Numbered from the stretch's first letter, positions 26,163 through 35,410 are shown. The stretch: 64,000 nucleotides of DNA from Aureimonas populi (GCF_017815515.1 NZ_CP072611.1:186001-250000), one strand, 5' to 3'. Made by a program: numbers and translations. The notes: generated from the letters alone by a model not told the origin.

Positions 26163-27373
26163 TTGCGGGCCAGCCCGTCGAGGCCGAAGACCGGGCGTGC
26201 CCAGATGCCGGCGAAGGAGCCGGCGAAGGCCGCCGCGAACCAGAGCCAGCCATGCAGGCTGCCGGTGGCGATCCCCGAGAAGAGCGCGCCGATATTGCAG
26301 CCGAAGGAGAGGCGCGCGCCGTAGCCCATCAGCAGCCCACCGATGATGGCGGCCACGAGCGAGCCGAGGGGAAGCCTCGCCCTAGGCGCGAACTTGCCGG
26401 CGACGGCCGCGGCCAGCGCGGCGCCGAGCACCAGCCCGAAATCCATGACGGAGACCGTATCGGCGAGCACGGACGAGTTGAGGGCCGCCGCCTGCGCCGG
26501 CCAGCTCCAGAACTCCCAGGCCCCCACGTCGATGCCCAGCGCCTGCGCGATCTTGGCGCCCCAGAGCCCGAAACCGTAGGTGATGGACCATGGATGGCCG
26601 GCGAGCAGCAGCGTCGCGACGTTGAGGACGGCCAGCATCAGCCCCGCTCCAACGAGCGGCCAGGGACCGCGCCAGACCCAGTTCCAGCCCGGCCGAGCCG
26701 GCCCGGCGTCACGCTCCAGCGTCCCATGGGCGCGTTTCTCGATCACGGCCGTGACGAGAGCCACGAGGCCGAGGGCCGCGAGCGTCGCCGCGATCCCCCC
26801 GGCAAGCCCCAGCTCGGCCGCGATGCTCATGGGCGGAAGGCTGGGAAGCTCGAGCCAGAAGGGCAGGTGCGCCGTGCCGATCACGGCGCCGATGATGAAG
26901 AAGGCCAGCGTCACCAGCATCCGCGCCGACCCGCCGCCCACGGTGAAGAGCGTTCCCGAGCCACAGCCCCCGCCCAGTTGCATGCCGAAGCCGAACAGGG
27001 CCGCGCCCACGAGCACGGAGACGCCCACCGGCGCGAGCGCCCCGACGAGCGGCTGGCTGCCGATGCTGCCGGCCGCCAGCAGCGGCAGCATGGCCAGCGC
27101 CGCCACCGCGATCATCAGCATTTGCGCGCGCATGGCGCGCCCGCGCCGCTCCACCACCATGCGCCGCCAGCCCCCGGTGAAGCCGAAGGAGCCGTGATAG
27201 AGCGTGGCGCCCAGCGCGCCGCCGATCAGGAACAGGCCGCCCTGGCGCAGATCGACCAGGTTCCAGATCATCAGGAACCCGGCCAGCAGCATGGCGCCCG
27301 CCACGAGGAGCGGCCCCCTGTCGGCCTTGGCATCGGGCAGGAAACTCGTGGCGGTTGGTGCAAGGGCGCTCAT
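26159..27373 (-). CDS. YeeE/YedE-family thiosulfate/sulfur transporter (TsuA-like)
   Basis: The 404-residue protein has about ten or more membrane segments. Two YeeE/YedE repeats each carry a conserved Cys in FGMQLGGGCGSGTL (about 134-147) and GARLSFGCNIGALFSGIATG (near 360-379). In thiosulfate transporters of this family these cysteines relay the ion by transient hydrogen bonding. The ATG at 27373 is preceded by a stem-loop at 27404-27456. It is downstream of a periplasmic sulfurtransferase gene on the same strand and translationally coupled to the Pro-rich gene. Likely imports thiosulfate or another sulfane-sulfur species across the inner membrane. Confidence 0.85.
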   Translation of the reverse strand: MSALAPTATSFLPDAKADRGPLLVAGAMLLAGFLMIWNLVDLRQGGLFLIGGALGATLYHGSFGFTGGWRRMVVERRGRAMRAQMLMIAVAALAMLPLLAAGSIGSQPLVGALAPVGVSVLVGAALFGFGMQLGGGCGSGTLFTVGGGSARMLVTLAFFIIGAVIGTAHLPFWLELPSLPPMSIAAELGLAGGIAATLAALGLVALVTAVIEKRAHGTLERDAGPARPGWNWVWRGPWPLVGAGLMLAVLNVATLLLAGHPWSITYGFGLWGAKIAQALGIDVGAWEFWSWPAQAAALNSSVLADTVSVMDFGLVLGAALAAAVAGKFAPRARLPLGSLVAAIIGGLLMGYGARLSFGCNIGALFSGIATGSLHGWLWFAAAFAGSFAGIWARPVFGLDGLARK

Positions 27374-27403
27374 GATCGACCGTTCGACTATGATTCCAGA
27401 AGC

Positions 27404-27456
27404 GGGACGAGCCTTGGATGGCCGCGCACCCCTGCGCAACCCCCAAGGCTCGTCCC
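27404..27456 (-). repeat. Long inverted repeat between sulfurtransferase and YeeE genes
   Basis: GGGACGAGCCTTGG (27404-27417) and CCAAGGCTCGTCCC (27443-27456) are perfect 14-base inverted arms around a 25-base loop. A second small palindrome, CGAACGCGTTCG, follows at 27457-27468. On the minus strand it lies between the sulfurtransferase stop and the YeeE start. There is no T-run, so it could be a terminator, an mRNA stabiliser or an attenuator rather than a standard terminator. Confidence 0.6.
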
Positions 27457-27486
27457 GAACGCGTTCGGCGCGTTTTCGCGCGGGGG

Positions 27487-28398
27487 TTACTGGACCTGGA
27501 TCGGCCGGTCGGGATCGGCCGCCCATTCGGCCATCGATCCATCGTACATGGTCGTGTTCTTGTTGCCGAGAACCTCCGAAAGGCCGAACCATGCGATCGA
27601 GGCCCAATGGCCCGTATTGCAGAAGGCGATGTTGCGCTCATCATGCGCCAGCCCCACGCCTTCCGCCAGCGCGGCGATGGTCTCGGGCCGGGCGAAGCTG
27701 GCATATTCGGCGCTGTAGAGGGCGGAATGCTCGATATTGACCGCGCCCGGAATGGTGCCTTCCGTTCGCACGACCGGGCTCTTGGAATGGCCCTCATACT
27801 GGTCGCGCGGGCGTCCGTCGACCAGCGTCACGCCGCTGTCGAGCGCAGCGACGACATCCTCCGTGGTCGCGCGCAATTCATCGCGGATCTCGTAGGTGAA
27901 CTCTACAGGCTCCGGCGCCAGCGGCTCGGCCGCCCGCTCTCCGCCCGCAGCGTCGTACTGCCGCCACCCGCCGTCCAGGATGGAGACGGCGTCGTGGCCG
28001 AGATACTTGAACGTCCAGTACACGCGCGTCGCGCCGCCGAACTCGGAGGAATCGGTGCCCCAGGGCACGATGACCACATGGTCGTCGCTGTCGATGCCCA
28101 GCCCGCCGATCAGCGCGGCGATCTCCTCGGCAGGCGGAATCTGCGCCGGAACGCCGTCCACCTCCACGCGCCAGCCGGCCGAGGCATAGGGGGCGACGAC
28201 GGAGTTGGCGATATAGGGCCGGTCGCCCAGATCGGTGCCCTCGATATTGTCGCGCACGTCGAGCACGACGATGTCCTCGTCCCCGGCACGCTGCGCCAGC
28301 CACTGCGCGCTGACCAGCGGCGTGATCTCGTGGGCGAAGGCGGGGCCGGGCACACAGAAGGCGCCTGCCAAAACGAGGGTGACTGCCCGAAAACGCAT
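27487..28398 (-). CDS. Periplasmic tandem-rhodanese thiosulfate sulfurtransferase
   Basis: The 303-residue protein has a Sec signal peptide (about 1-22, LAGAFCVPGPAFA, then HEITPLVS). Two rhodanese domains follow. The first, with VVLDVRDNIEGTDLGDRPYI, lacks the catalytic Cys. The second carries LVDGRPRDQYEGHSKSPVV and the active-site loop FCNTGHWAS (about 265-273). It transfers sulfane sulfur from thiosulfate to a thiol or cyanide acceptor in the periplasm. It is upstream of a YeeE-type transporter, so the two probably act together in sulfur acquisition or detoxification. The ATG at 28398 fits the signal peptide; the 220-base gap upstream should hold its promoter, but no clear motif is seen. 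Confidence 0.88.
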   Translation of the reverse strand: MRFRAVTLVLAGAFCVPGPAFAHEITPLVSAQWLAQRAGDEDIVVLDVRDNIEGTDLGDRPYIANSVVAPYASAGWRVEVDGVPAQIPPAEEIAALIGGLGIDSDDHVVIVPWGTDSSEFGGATRVYWTFKYLGHDAVSILDGGWRQYDAAGGERAAEPLAPEPVEFTYEIRDELRATTEDVVAALDSGVTLVDGRPRDQYEGHSKSPVVRTEGTIPGAVNIEHSALYSAEYASFARPETIAALAEGVGLAHDERNIAFCNTGHWASIAWFGLSEVLGNKNTTMYDGSMAEWAADPDRPIQVQ

Positions 28399-28618
28399 GT
28401 CCAGACTCCATCGGAAACGATCGTCGCCACGCACCATAGCGCCCCGCACCGCCTGATGCTTGAGAGATTTTCCCACGCCCGCGCCCCGAACCGGAACACA
28501 TTGCGCCCGGCCCGCCGCGAGCGGGAACAATTTCTCAGCACCTCACCGCGCCTTGTATCGCGTGCGGTCTGGTGGATCGAACTTCAGCGCTATCGCAAGC
28601 AGAAGGCCACGCTGGGCT

Positions 28619-29845
28619 TCACGTGGACGACCCGGGCGCTGTCGGGAGCGTTGCGAGCTTGTTCACGATCATGGCGGCGATGGGCATGGCGGAGGTGGCG
28701 GCGGGCGACGGGGCGTTGCACACATGCAGCATTCGCTCGCTCTCCAGGAACAGGAAATCGTGGACCAGCGTGCCGTCCGGGAGGATCGCCTGGGCGCGAA
28801 TGCCCGCGCCGGGCGCGCCGAGGTCGCCCAGCGTCAGGCTCGGGCAGTATTTGCGGCATTGTTCCAGATAGCGGGCGCGCGACATCGAATTGGCGAACTC
28901 GCTCGCCCCCGAGCGCCAGTTGCGGCGCGCCATGGCCCAGAAGCCCCTGAAGCCGGCCATCGAGGCCACGTCCGCCGGGCGCACGCTGCCCTTGGCATAG
29001 CCCTCGCGCGAAAAGCCGAGCACGGCGTTGGGGCCCACCGTCACGCGCCCGTCGATCATGCGGGTCAGATGGATGCCGAGGAAAGGCAGGTCCGGGTCGG
29101 GAATGGGGTAGATCAGGTGCCGGACGATGTCCCGCTTGCTCGCCGGGAGCGTATAGTACTCGCCCCGGAACGGGACGATCCGGTGGCGGGCCTCGAGCCC
29201 GGCCAGCCGGGCGATCCGGTCCGATTGCAGGCCCGCGCAGGCGATCAGCCTGTCGGCGCTGAAACGCTCGCCGCCGCCCGTGCCCACCACGACCCGCCTG
29301 TCCTCCTCGGCGATGAAGGTCACGGGCGTGCGCAGGGCCAGCCGCGCCCCGCGCTCGCGCAGGCGCTCGGCCATGGCCAGGCAGATGCGCCGGTAGTCCA
29401 CGATGCCCGTCGCCTTGATGAGGAGCGCGCCCCTGCCTGCGATATTGGGCTCGATCCGGCGCAGCCGCTCGGCCGAGACGGGCTCGTAGGCGATGTCGTT
29501 GTCGCGGGCGCGCGCCTCCAGCGCGGCCATGCGCTCCATCTCCGCCTCGTCGGTGGCCACGAGCAGCTTGCCGCAGGTTTCGAACGGTATCGCGTTCCCC
29601 GCGCAGAACCGCTTCGTGGCCTCTGCCCCCTCGCGGCACAGCCGCGCCTTCAGCGAGCCGGGCTGGTAGTAGATGCCGGCGTGGATGACCCCGCTATTGT
29701 GCCCGGTCTGGTGAAGGCCGAACTCATCCTCCTTCTCCAACAGCACGATGCCGGCCTGCGGCTCGCGCTCGGAAATCTCCAGCGCGCAGGCCAGCCCCAC
29801 GATGCCCCCGCCCACGATGCAATAGCGGTAATCCGTCTCCGACAT
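28619..29845 (-). CDS. lhgO: L-2-hydroxyglutarate oxidase/dehydrogenase
   Basis: The 408-residue FAD-dependent oxidoreductase of the DAO family has an N-terminal dinucleotide motif IVGGGIVGLACALEI (about 9-23). The LhgO/YgaF signature GLHQTGHNSGVIHAGIYYQP (about 43-62) follows, then IACAGLQSDRIARLAG, IVPFRGEYYTLP and a C-terminal FLFLESERMLHVCNAPSPAA. It oxidises L-2-hydroxyglutarate to 2-oxoglutarate, passing electrons to quinone or oxygen, and acts in metabolite repair or glutarate breakdown. The gene stands alone; no csiD or gabDTP is adjacent. It is divergent from prfC. Confidence 0.88.
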   Translation of the reverse strand: MSETDYRYCIVGGGIVGLACALEISEREPQAGIVLLEKEDEFGLHQTGHNSGVIHAGIYYQPGSLKARLCREGAEATKRFCAGNAIPFETCGKLLVATDEAEMERMAALEARARDNDIAYEPVSAERLRRIEPNIAGRGALLIKATGIVDYRRICLAMAERLRERGARLALRTPVTFIAEEDRRVVVGTGGGERFSADRLIACAGLQSDRIARLAGLEARHRIVPFRGEYYTLPASKRDIVRHLIYPIPDPDLPFLGIHLTRMIDGRVTVGPNAVLGFSREGYAKGSVRPADVASMAGFRGFWAMARRNWRSGASEFANSMSRARYLEQCRKYCPSLTLGDLGAPGAGIRAQAILPDGTLVHDFLFLESERMLHVCNAPSPAATSAMPIAAMIVNKLATLPTAPGSST

Positions 29846-30160
29846 GTCTCCCCTCGGCCTGACTGCTTCCATGCCCTCGCATGGTCGCATGATGGCGGAC
29901 GCGGGGGAAGTTCGCCCCTTGCATGAAGCCGCGTCCCTGGGCGGCCCCTACACAAGGCGGGCGGACACGCGTATAGGCGTTGCGAACCGGCAATCGGAGC
30001 CCGCGCAGCGCCCGCAGGCGCGATGCGCCCCGCCCTCGTGCCCTCGCCAGACATCGTAAGGAAATCGAGTGACAGGACATTCCATGCGCCCCGCCGCGGG
30101 CAGGCCGGCGCCAGGCGGGGCCATTCGTTCCGCGGCGTCCGGCGGCGCGGAGGCGGCACG
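29846..30160. other. 315-base divergent gap lhgO/prfC
   Basis: The gap has no convincing gene. It holds the promoters of the two divergent genes, and the ribosome site GGAGG at 30149-30153 sits seven bases before the prfC ATG. The open frame ahead of prfC has Arg/Gly-rich shadow composition. No operator-like repeat stands out. Confidence 0.55.
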
Positions 30161-31774
30161 ATGAGCGGCGAGGCGGCAACGAGGCCGGACGGCACCGCCC
30201 ACCCGCATCTGTCCCGGCGCACCTTCGCCATCATCTCCCACCCGGATGCCGGCAAGACGACGCTGACCGAGAAGCTGCTGCTGGCGGGCGGCGCCATCTC
30301 CATGGCCGGGGCGGTGCGCGCCAAGGGCGAGACGCGGCGCGCCAAGTCGGACTGGATGGAGATCGAGCAGAATCGCGGCATCTCCGTCACCTCCTCGGTC
30401 ATGACCTTCGAGCGGGACGGCATCACCTTCAACCTTCTCGACACGCCGGGCCACAGCGACTTCTCGGAGGATACCTACCGCACGCTGACCGCCGTCGATT
30501 CGGCCATCATGGTGATCGACGCGGCCAAGGGCATCGAAGCGCAGACGCTGAAGCTCTTCGAGATCTGCCGCCTGCGCGACATCCCCATCATCACCTTCGT
30601 CAACAAGGTGGACCGCGAGGGGCGCGACCCGTTCGAGGTGCTGGACGAGATCGAGGAGAAGCTTGCGCTTCCCGTCGCCCCCGTTGTCTGGCCCGTCGGG
30701 CAGGGCTCCACCTTCCACGGCCTGTTCGACCTCCAGGCGAACGAGCACCTCACCAGCGCGCAGGGTCGCAACGGCGCCTGCGACACGGCCCGCGCCATGA
30801 GCGGCCCCAACGACGCGGCGCTCGACGCGCAGGTGCCCGCCGCGATCCTCTCCGACTTCCGCGACCAGGTGGCGCTCGCCAGCGAGGGCTACGCGACCTT
30901 CGATGCCGCGGAGTACCGGGCCGGCCATATGACGCCGGTCGTCTTCGGCAGCGCGCTGCGCAGCTTCGGCGTCGACCAGCTCCTGTCGCTCATCGCCAGC
31001 CATGCCCCCTCCCCGCGCCCGCAGCCGAGCGATGCCGGGCCGATCGACCCGGCGCGCGAGAAGGTCTCGGCCTTCGTCTTCAAGGTGCAGGCCAACATGG
31101 ACCCCAAGCACCGCGACCGCGTGGCCTTCGTGCGGTTCTGCTCAGGCCATTTCCGGCGCGGCATGAAGCTCGACCATGTGCGTTCGGGAAAGCCCATCGC
31201 GGTCGCCAATCCCATCTACTTCTTCGCGCAGGAACGCGCGCTGACGGAGGAGGCGTTCGCCGGCGACGTGATCGGCATTCCCAACCACGGCACGCTGCGC
31301 GTCGGCGACACGCTGACGGAGGGCGAGCGCTTCCGCTTCACGGGCCTGCCCTCCTTCGCCCCGGAAATCCTGCGCCGCGTGCGGCTGGAGGATTCGATGA
31401 AGGTGAAGCAGCTTCGCCGCGCGTTGGAGGACCTGGCCGAGGAAGGCCTCACGCAGGTCTTCCGCCCCGTCGTCGGGTCCAACTGGATCGTGGGCGTCGT
31501 CGGCCCGCTCCAGCTCGACGTGCTCGCCTCGCGCGTGGCCGCCGAATACAAGGTGGAGGTGTCCTTCGAGCCCGCGCCCTACGCGATGGCGCGCTGGATC
31601 CGCTCGGACGATCCGGCGGCGGCCGCCAAATTCGTGCGCGAGAACAAGCTGGACATCGCCTTCGACCGCGACGAAAGCCCGGTCTTCCTGCCGCGAACCG
31701 AATGGGATCTGCGCCACGCGGCGACGAATCATCCCGACGTCACCTTCGAGGCGGTGCGCGAGATCGTCGGCTGA
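30161..31774 (+). CDS. prfC: Peptide chain release factor 3
   Basis: The 537-residue translational GTPase has G1 SHPDAGKTT (about 25-33) directly after RRTFAII. The region KSDWMEIEQNRGISVTSSVM is typical of RF3. G3 is DTPGHSD, and the G4 region is TFVNKVDREGRDPFEVLDEI. Domains 2 and 3 follow, with VFRPVVGSNWIVGVVGPLQL near 430-449. It recycles RF1/RF2 from the ribosome after peptide release. The ATG at 30161 is chosen over an upstream in-frame start at 30023 because family members begin a few residues before the RRTFAIISHP block and because of the GGAGG site. Confidence 0.95.
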   Translation: MSGEAATRPDGTAHPHLSRRTFAIISHPDAGKTTLTEKLLLAGGAISMAGAVRAKGETRRAKSDWMEIEQNRGISVTSSVMTFERDGITFNLLDTPGHSDFSEDTYRTLTAVDSAIMVIDAAKGIEAQTLKLFEICRLRDIPIITFVNKVDREGRDPFEVLDEIEEKLALPVAPVVWPVGQGSTFHGLFDLQANEHLTSAQGRNGACDTARAMSGPNDAALDAQVPAAILSDFRDQVALASEGYATFDAAEYRAGHMTPVVFGSALRSFGVDQLLSLIASHAPSPRPQPSDAGPIDPAREKVSAFVFKVQANMDPKHRDRVAFVRFCSGHFRRGMKLDHVRSGKPIAVANPIYFFAQERALTEEAFAGDVIGIPNHGTLRVGDTLTEGERFRFTGLPSFAPEILRRVRLEDSMKVKQLRRALEDLAEEGLTQVFRPVVGSNWIVGVVGPLQLDVLASRVAAEYKVEVSFEPAPYAMARWIRSDDPAAAAKFVRENKLDIAFDRDESPVFLPRTEWDLRHAATNHPDVTFEAVREIVG

Positions 31775-31831
31775 GCCGCGCGGACGAAAGGCCGCCCGGA
31801 AGCTCTTGCAGGGGTGGAAAACGATCCGCCC

Positions 31832-31845
31832 TTGTTCTGGATCAA
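31832..31845 (+). promoter_or_regulatory. FNR/FixK-type box upstream of nqrA (one mismatch)
   Basis: TTGTTCTGGATCAA matches the TTGAT-N4-ATCAA consensus except for one base. It lies 77 bases before the nqrA ATG in the only gap ahead of the operon. It suggests control by an oxygen- or redox-responsive FNR/FnrN/FixK protein. Confidence 0.6.
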
Positions 31846-31922
31846 TGAACCGTTCACCCTGAGGGTCGATCCTTTCCAAAAGGATTCGGCCGGCTTCCCG
31901 GCCCAAGCGACCTGACGGGGAC

Positions 31923-33170
31923 ATGCGGGACATCAGGATCAGAAGCGGCATCGATCTGCGCTTTGCCGGCGCACCGGACCAGACCATCGAGGCGGGCTCG
32001 CATGTGGCGAGCGCGGCGCTTCTGGGCAGCGACTTTCCCGGCCTGCGCCCGGCCCTGGCCGTCGCGGCCGGAGACAAGGTGCGCGCCGGCCAGCTTCTCT
32101 TTTCCGACCGCCGCCAGCCGGAGATCGCCCATGTGGCGCCCGTTTCCGGCACGATCGTCGAATTGTCGCGCGGCCGCCGTCGCAGCCTCGACACCCTCGT
32201 CATCGCCGTGGATGCGCAGGAGGGCGAAACCTTCCCCTCGCCCGCCTCGCCCGACCGGCAGAGCCTGACGACGCTTCTGTTGCGCAGCGGGCAGTGGCTC
32301 TCGTTGCGCACGCGCCCCTTCGGCCGCATCCCCGCGCCCGGCGCCGTTCCGGCCGCGATCTTCATCACCGCCATCGACACCGCCCCGCTCAGCCCCGACC
32401 CCGCCGTCGTCATCGCCGCCTATGCGGACCGGTTCGCCAGGGGCGCCGAGGCCCTGCGGCTGCTGACGGACGGCAAGGTGCATCTGGCGCAGGCGCGCGG
32501 GGCCGTCCTGCCGGTGCCGTCCGGCGTGGAGGCCAGCGCCTTTTCCGGCCCGCATCCCGCCGGCCTGGCGGGCACGCATATCCACCATCTCCACCCCGTC
32601 GGCCCCGGGGTCACCGTCTGGCAGATCTCCTATCAGGACGTCATCGCCATCGGGCATCTCCTGGAGACCGGCCGCATCTGGAGCGAGCGCGTCGTCGCGC
32701 TGGCCGGCCCGGGCATGGTCAAGCCCGGCCTCGTCCTCACCCGCCCCGGCGCCAGCCTTCGCGAGCTTTGCGCCGGGCGGCTGGAGCCGGGCGGCGTCCG
32801 GCTTCTGTCCGGTTCCCCGCTGGACGGGCGCCAGGAACATTTCCTGAGCCGCTGGCATTGCCAGGTCTCGGCCATGCCGCACCATCCGCCGGCAGAAGCG
32901 CGGGGCGGCCCGCTCCGCCGGCTTCATTCCTTCCTGCGCCGGGACGTGCCGGCGGTCATCCCCAACGCGGCGCACGAACAGGCCGCGCCCGCGCGCATCC
33001 TGCCGGTGCCCTTCCTGCGGGCCCTTGGCATCGGCGATGCGCAGACGGCCCTGCGGCTCGGCGCGCTCGAACTTCTGGAGGAGGACATGGCGCTTCTCTC
33101 CCATCTGGACGGCGTCGATTACGGCGATCTCCTGCGCCGGGTGCTCGACGAGCTGGAGGCGCAGCAATGA
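31923..33170 (+). CDS. nqrA: Na+-translocating NADH:quinone reductase subunit A
   Basis: This 415-residue peripheral subunit starts DIRIRSGIDLRFAGAPDQTI, as NqrA does. AHVAPVSGTIVELSRGRRR lies at about 75-93, and the central IDTAPLSPDPAVVIA and AGTHIHHLHPVGPGVTVWQI (about 219-238) are family landmarks. The C-terminal helical region is shorter than in Vibrio (usual length about 446). It sits on the cytoplasmic face of the complex and contributes to quinone binding. The stop overlaps the nqrB start (ATGA). It is first of a ten-gene co-directional run to 39511. Confidence 0.9.
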   Translation: MRDIRIRSGIDLRFAGAPDQTIEAGSHVASAALLGSDFPGLRPALAVAAGDKVRAGQLLFSDRRQPEIAHVAPVSGTIVELSRGRRRSLDTLVIAVDAQEGETFPSPASPDRQSLTTLLLRSGQWLSLRTRPFGRIPAPGAVPAAIFITAIDTAPLSPDPAVVIAAYADRFARGAEALRLLTDGKVHLAQARGAVLPVPSGVEASAFSGPHPAGLAGTHIHHLHPVGPGVTVWQISYQDVIAIGHLLETGRIWSERVVALAGPGMVKPGLVLTRPGASLRELCAGRLEPGGVRLLSGSPLDGRQEHFLSRWHCQVSAMPHHPPAEARGGPLRRLHSFLRRDVPAVIPNAAHEQAAPARILPVPFLRALGIGDAQTALRLGALELLEEDMALLSHLDGVDYGDLLRRVLDELEAQQ

Positions 33171-33976
33171 TCGCGCCGGCCATTCCCCCTCTCGCGGCCT
33201 TGCGCCATCGCGCCATGGCGGGCGGCGGCACGCCGCTGGCGCTCGCGGCGCTGGCCGTGCCGCTGTTCGCCGCCGGCCTGATGGAAGGCTGGACCCTGCC
33301 CGCGCGGCTCGCCCTCGTCCTTCTCGTCACCCTCGGCTGGCAGGTGGCCTTCGCCGGCATCCGCAAGCGCGGGCTGGAGCCCAGCGGCATCGTCACCGCC
33401 GCGCTGATCGCGCTTCTGGTGCCGGCCGAGGCGCCCTACTGGCAGCTCATCCTCGCCACCACCTTCGGCGTGGTCATCGGCGGCGAGGTATTCGGCGGGC
33501 GCGGGCGCGGTTTCGTTCATCCCGCCGTGGTCGCGCTCACCTTCCTGATGTTCTCCTTCGCCAGCCCCGACTATCGGCAGGACCCAGGCATCCCGGCGCT
33601 CGCGGTGGCCCCGGCCGCCATCCTCCTTCTCCTCGGCGGGCAGGCCTCCTGGCGCATCCTGCTGGCCGCCGTCGCGGTCCTGGCAGCCGTCGTCTCGCTG
33701 CGCGAGGCGGGCGATCCGCTCGCCATCCTCTCCTCGGGCAGCGTGCTGGTGGCGCTCCTGTTCCTCTGCGCCGATCCGGTGGCCTCGGCCTCCACCAATG
33801 CGGGCCGCTGGGCCTATGGCGCGCTGGCCGGCCTTCTGGCGGGCCTCTTCGCGCAGGCGGGCCCGGCCTTCGGCTCGGTGGTCTTCGCCGTGCTCATGGC
33901 CTCGATCTTCGCCCCGGCGCTCGACCAGATCGCGATCGCCCTTCACATGCGCTGGCGGGAGAAGCGGCATGGCTGA
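33167..33976 (+). CDS. nqrB: NqrB-like subunit, shortened, without the FMN-threonine loop
   Basis: This 269-residue membrane protein compares with about 410 residues in usual NqrB. Homology is clear in LIALLVPAEAPYWQLILATT, the FGVVIGGEVFGGRGRGFVHP block (about 102-121) and the C-terminal CADPVASASTNAGRWAYGAL and SIFAPALDQIAIA. The N-terminal cytoplasmic region and first helix of usual NqrB are absent. The loop after the HPA block, where other NqrB and RnfD proteins carry SGAT with covalent FMN on Thr, is replaced by a short PDYRQDPGIP segment. So one redox cofactor of the normal chain is probably missing. Adjacent genes overlap it at both ends. Confidence 0.82.
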   Translation: MIAPAIPPLAALRHRAMAGGGTPLALAALAVPLFAAGLMEGWTLPARLALVLLVTLGWQVAFAGIRKRGLEPSGIVTAALIALLVPAEAPYWQLILATTFGVVIGGEVFGGRGRGFVHPAVVALTFLMFSFASPDYRQDPGIPALAVAPAAILLLLGGQASWRILLAAVAVLAAVVSLREAGDPLAILSSGSVLVALLFLCADPVASASTNAGRWAYGALAGLLAGLFAQAGPAFGSVVFAVLMASIFAPALDQIAIALHMRWREKRHG

Positions 33977-34754
33977 CAATCTCTGGACGCGTTTCCTCGC
34001 CCGTCCGAACGACGACCGCGTGAAGACGGTGGGCATGGCCTTCCTCGTCGCGCTGGGCTGCGGCGTGCTCGTCTCCACCGCCGCCGTCGCCCTGCGCCCG
34101 GTGCAGCAGGCCAATATCGAGGCCCAGCGCGCCGCCACCATGCTGGCCATGCTGGAAGGGGTGCCCGGCATCGGGGAGATGCTGGAGCGCGCCTCCGTGG
34201 AAACGCTGGTGGTCGATCTCGATACGGGCGCGCTCGCGCCGGAGATCGACGCGGCGACCTTCGACCAGCAGGCCGCGGCCGCCGACCCGGAAGCCAGCAC
34301 CCAGCTCTCGCGCGCGGAGGATCTGGCGGGCATCGGGCGGCGCGAGAACCACGCCCTCGTCCACGTGCTGCGCGAGGGTGGCGAGCTGGCGCTCGTCGTG
34401 CTGCCCGTGCGCGGCGCGGGCTACCAGTCCACCATCCGCGCCTATCTCGCGCTGGAGGCGGACCTTGAAACGGTCGCCGCCTTCACCGTCTACGAGCAGG
34501 GCGAAACGCCCGGCCTCGGCGCGCGCATCGCGGAAGCGGGCTGGCAGGCGCAATGGCCCGGCAAGCGCATCTACGACGAGGGCGAGGTGATGATCGACGT
34601 GGTGCCCTCGGGCGCCAGCGGCCCGCACGAGGTGGACGGCATCTCCGGCGCCACCGTCACCGGCTATGCGGTCTCCGACATGCTGCTTTTCTGGATGGGC
34701 GAGCGCGGCTTTGCCCCCTTCCTGCAAACCCTGCGCGAAGAAGGCATCCGATGA
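33969..34754 (+). CDS. nqrC: Na+-NQR subunit C (FMN-binding)
   Basis: The 261-residue protein has one N-terminal helix (about 22-43, [20 protein letters not shown]) and a periplasmic FMN-binding domain. The flavinylation motif [10 protein letters not shown] lies near residues 222-231, where Thr receives FMN from Apb[20 protein letters not shown] and [11 protein letters not shown] are typical NqrC/RnfG segments. It starts 8 bases inside nqrB and overlaps nqrD by ATGA. Because NqrB lacks its own flavin threonine, this is the only covalent FMN site visible in the operon. Confidence 0.9.
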   Translation: MADNLWTRFLARPNDDRVKTVGMAFLVALGCGVLVSTAAVALRPVQQANIEAQRAATMLAMLEGVPGIGEMLERASVETLVVDLDTGALAPEIDAATFDQQAAAADPEASTQLSRAEDLAGIGRRENHALVHVLREGGELALVVLPVRGAGYQSTIRAYLALEADLETVAAFTVYEQGETPGLGARIAEAGWQAQWPGKRIYDEGEVMIDVVPSGASGPHEVDGISGATVTGYAVSDMLLFWMGERGFAPFLQTLREEGIR

Positions 34755-35410
34755 GCGCCGCGCTGCGAACCCTGTCGGACCCGCTGGTCGACAAGAACCC
34801 CGTCACCGTCCACATCCTCGGCATCTGCTCGGCGCTGGCGGTCACGACCTCCATGTCCACGGCGCTGACGATGTCCATCGCCCTCACCGTGGTTCTGGCG
34901 CTGTCGGCGGGGATCATCAGCCTCATCCGCCACCAAATCCCCTCCTCCATCCGCATCATCCTGCAGATCACCATCATCGCCTCGCTGGTGATCGTGGCGG
35001 ATCAGGTCCTGCAGGCCTATGCCTACGAAATGAGCCAGCGCCTCTCGGTCTTCGTCTCGCTCATCGCCACCAACTGCATCGTGCTGGGCCGCACCGAGGC
35101 CTTCGCGCTGAAGAACCCGCCGCTGCCCTCCATGGTGGACGGCGTGGGCAACGGCCTGGGCTACAGCCTCGTCCTCCTGCTCGTCGCCGCCCTGCGGGAG
35201 CTGTTCGGCGCGGGCAGCCTCTTCGGCGTCTCCATCCTGCCGCTGGTGGCGGACGGGGGCTGGTACCAGCCGCTGCGGCTGATGCTGCTCGCCCCCAGCG
35301 CCTTCATCATCCTCGGCCTGCTCGTCTGGGGTGTGCGGAGCTGGCGCCCCCGCCAGGTCGAGGCGCGCGAGTTCGAGCTGCGGCACAAGGTACGGGAGGC
35401 GCGCACATGA
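34751..35410 (+). CDS. nqrD: Na+-NQR subunit D
   Basis: The 219-residue membrane protein has six helices. It starts with the family block [20 protein letters not shown] (about 9-28), whose Cys is one ligand of the intramembrane 2Fe-2S centre shared with NqrE. The second Cys is in [17 protein letters not shown] (about 102-118). [16 protein letters not shown] and [20 protein letters not shown] are conserved. Overlaps nqrC and nqrE by ATGA. Length is normal for the family. Confidence 0.93.
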   Translation: MSAALRTLSDPLVDKNPVTVHILGICSALAVTTSMSTALTMSIALTVVLALSAGIISLIRHQIPSSIRIILQITIIASLVIVADQVLQAYAYEMSQRLSVFVSLIATNCIVLGRTEAFALKNPPLPSMVDGVGNGLGYSLVLLLVAALRELFGAGSLFGVSILPLVADGGWYQPLRLMLLAPSAFIILGLLVWGVRSWRPRQVEAREFELRHKVREART

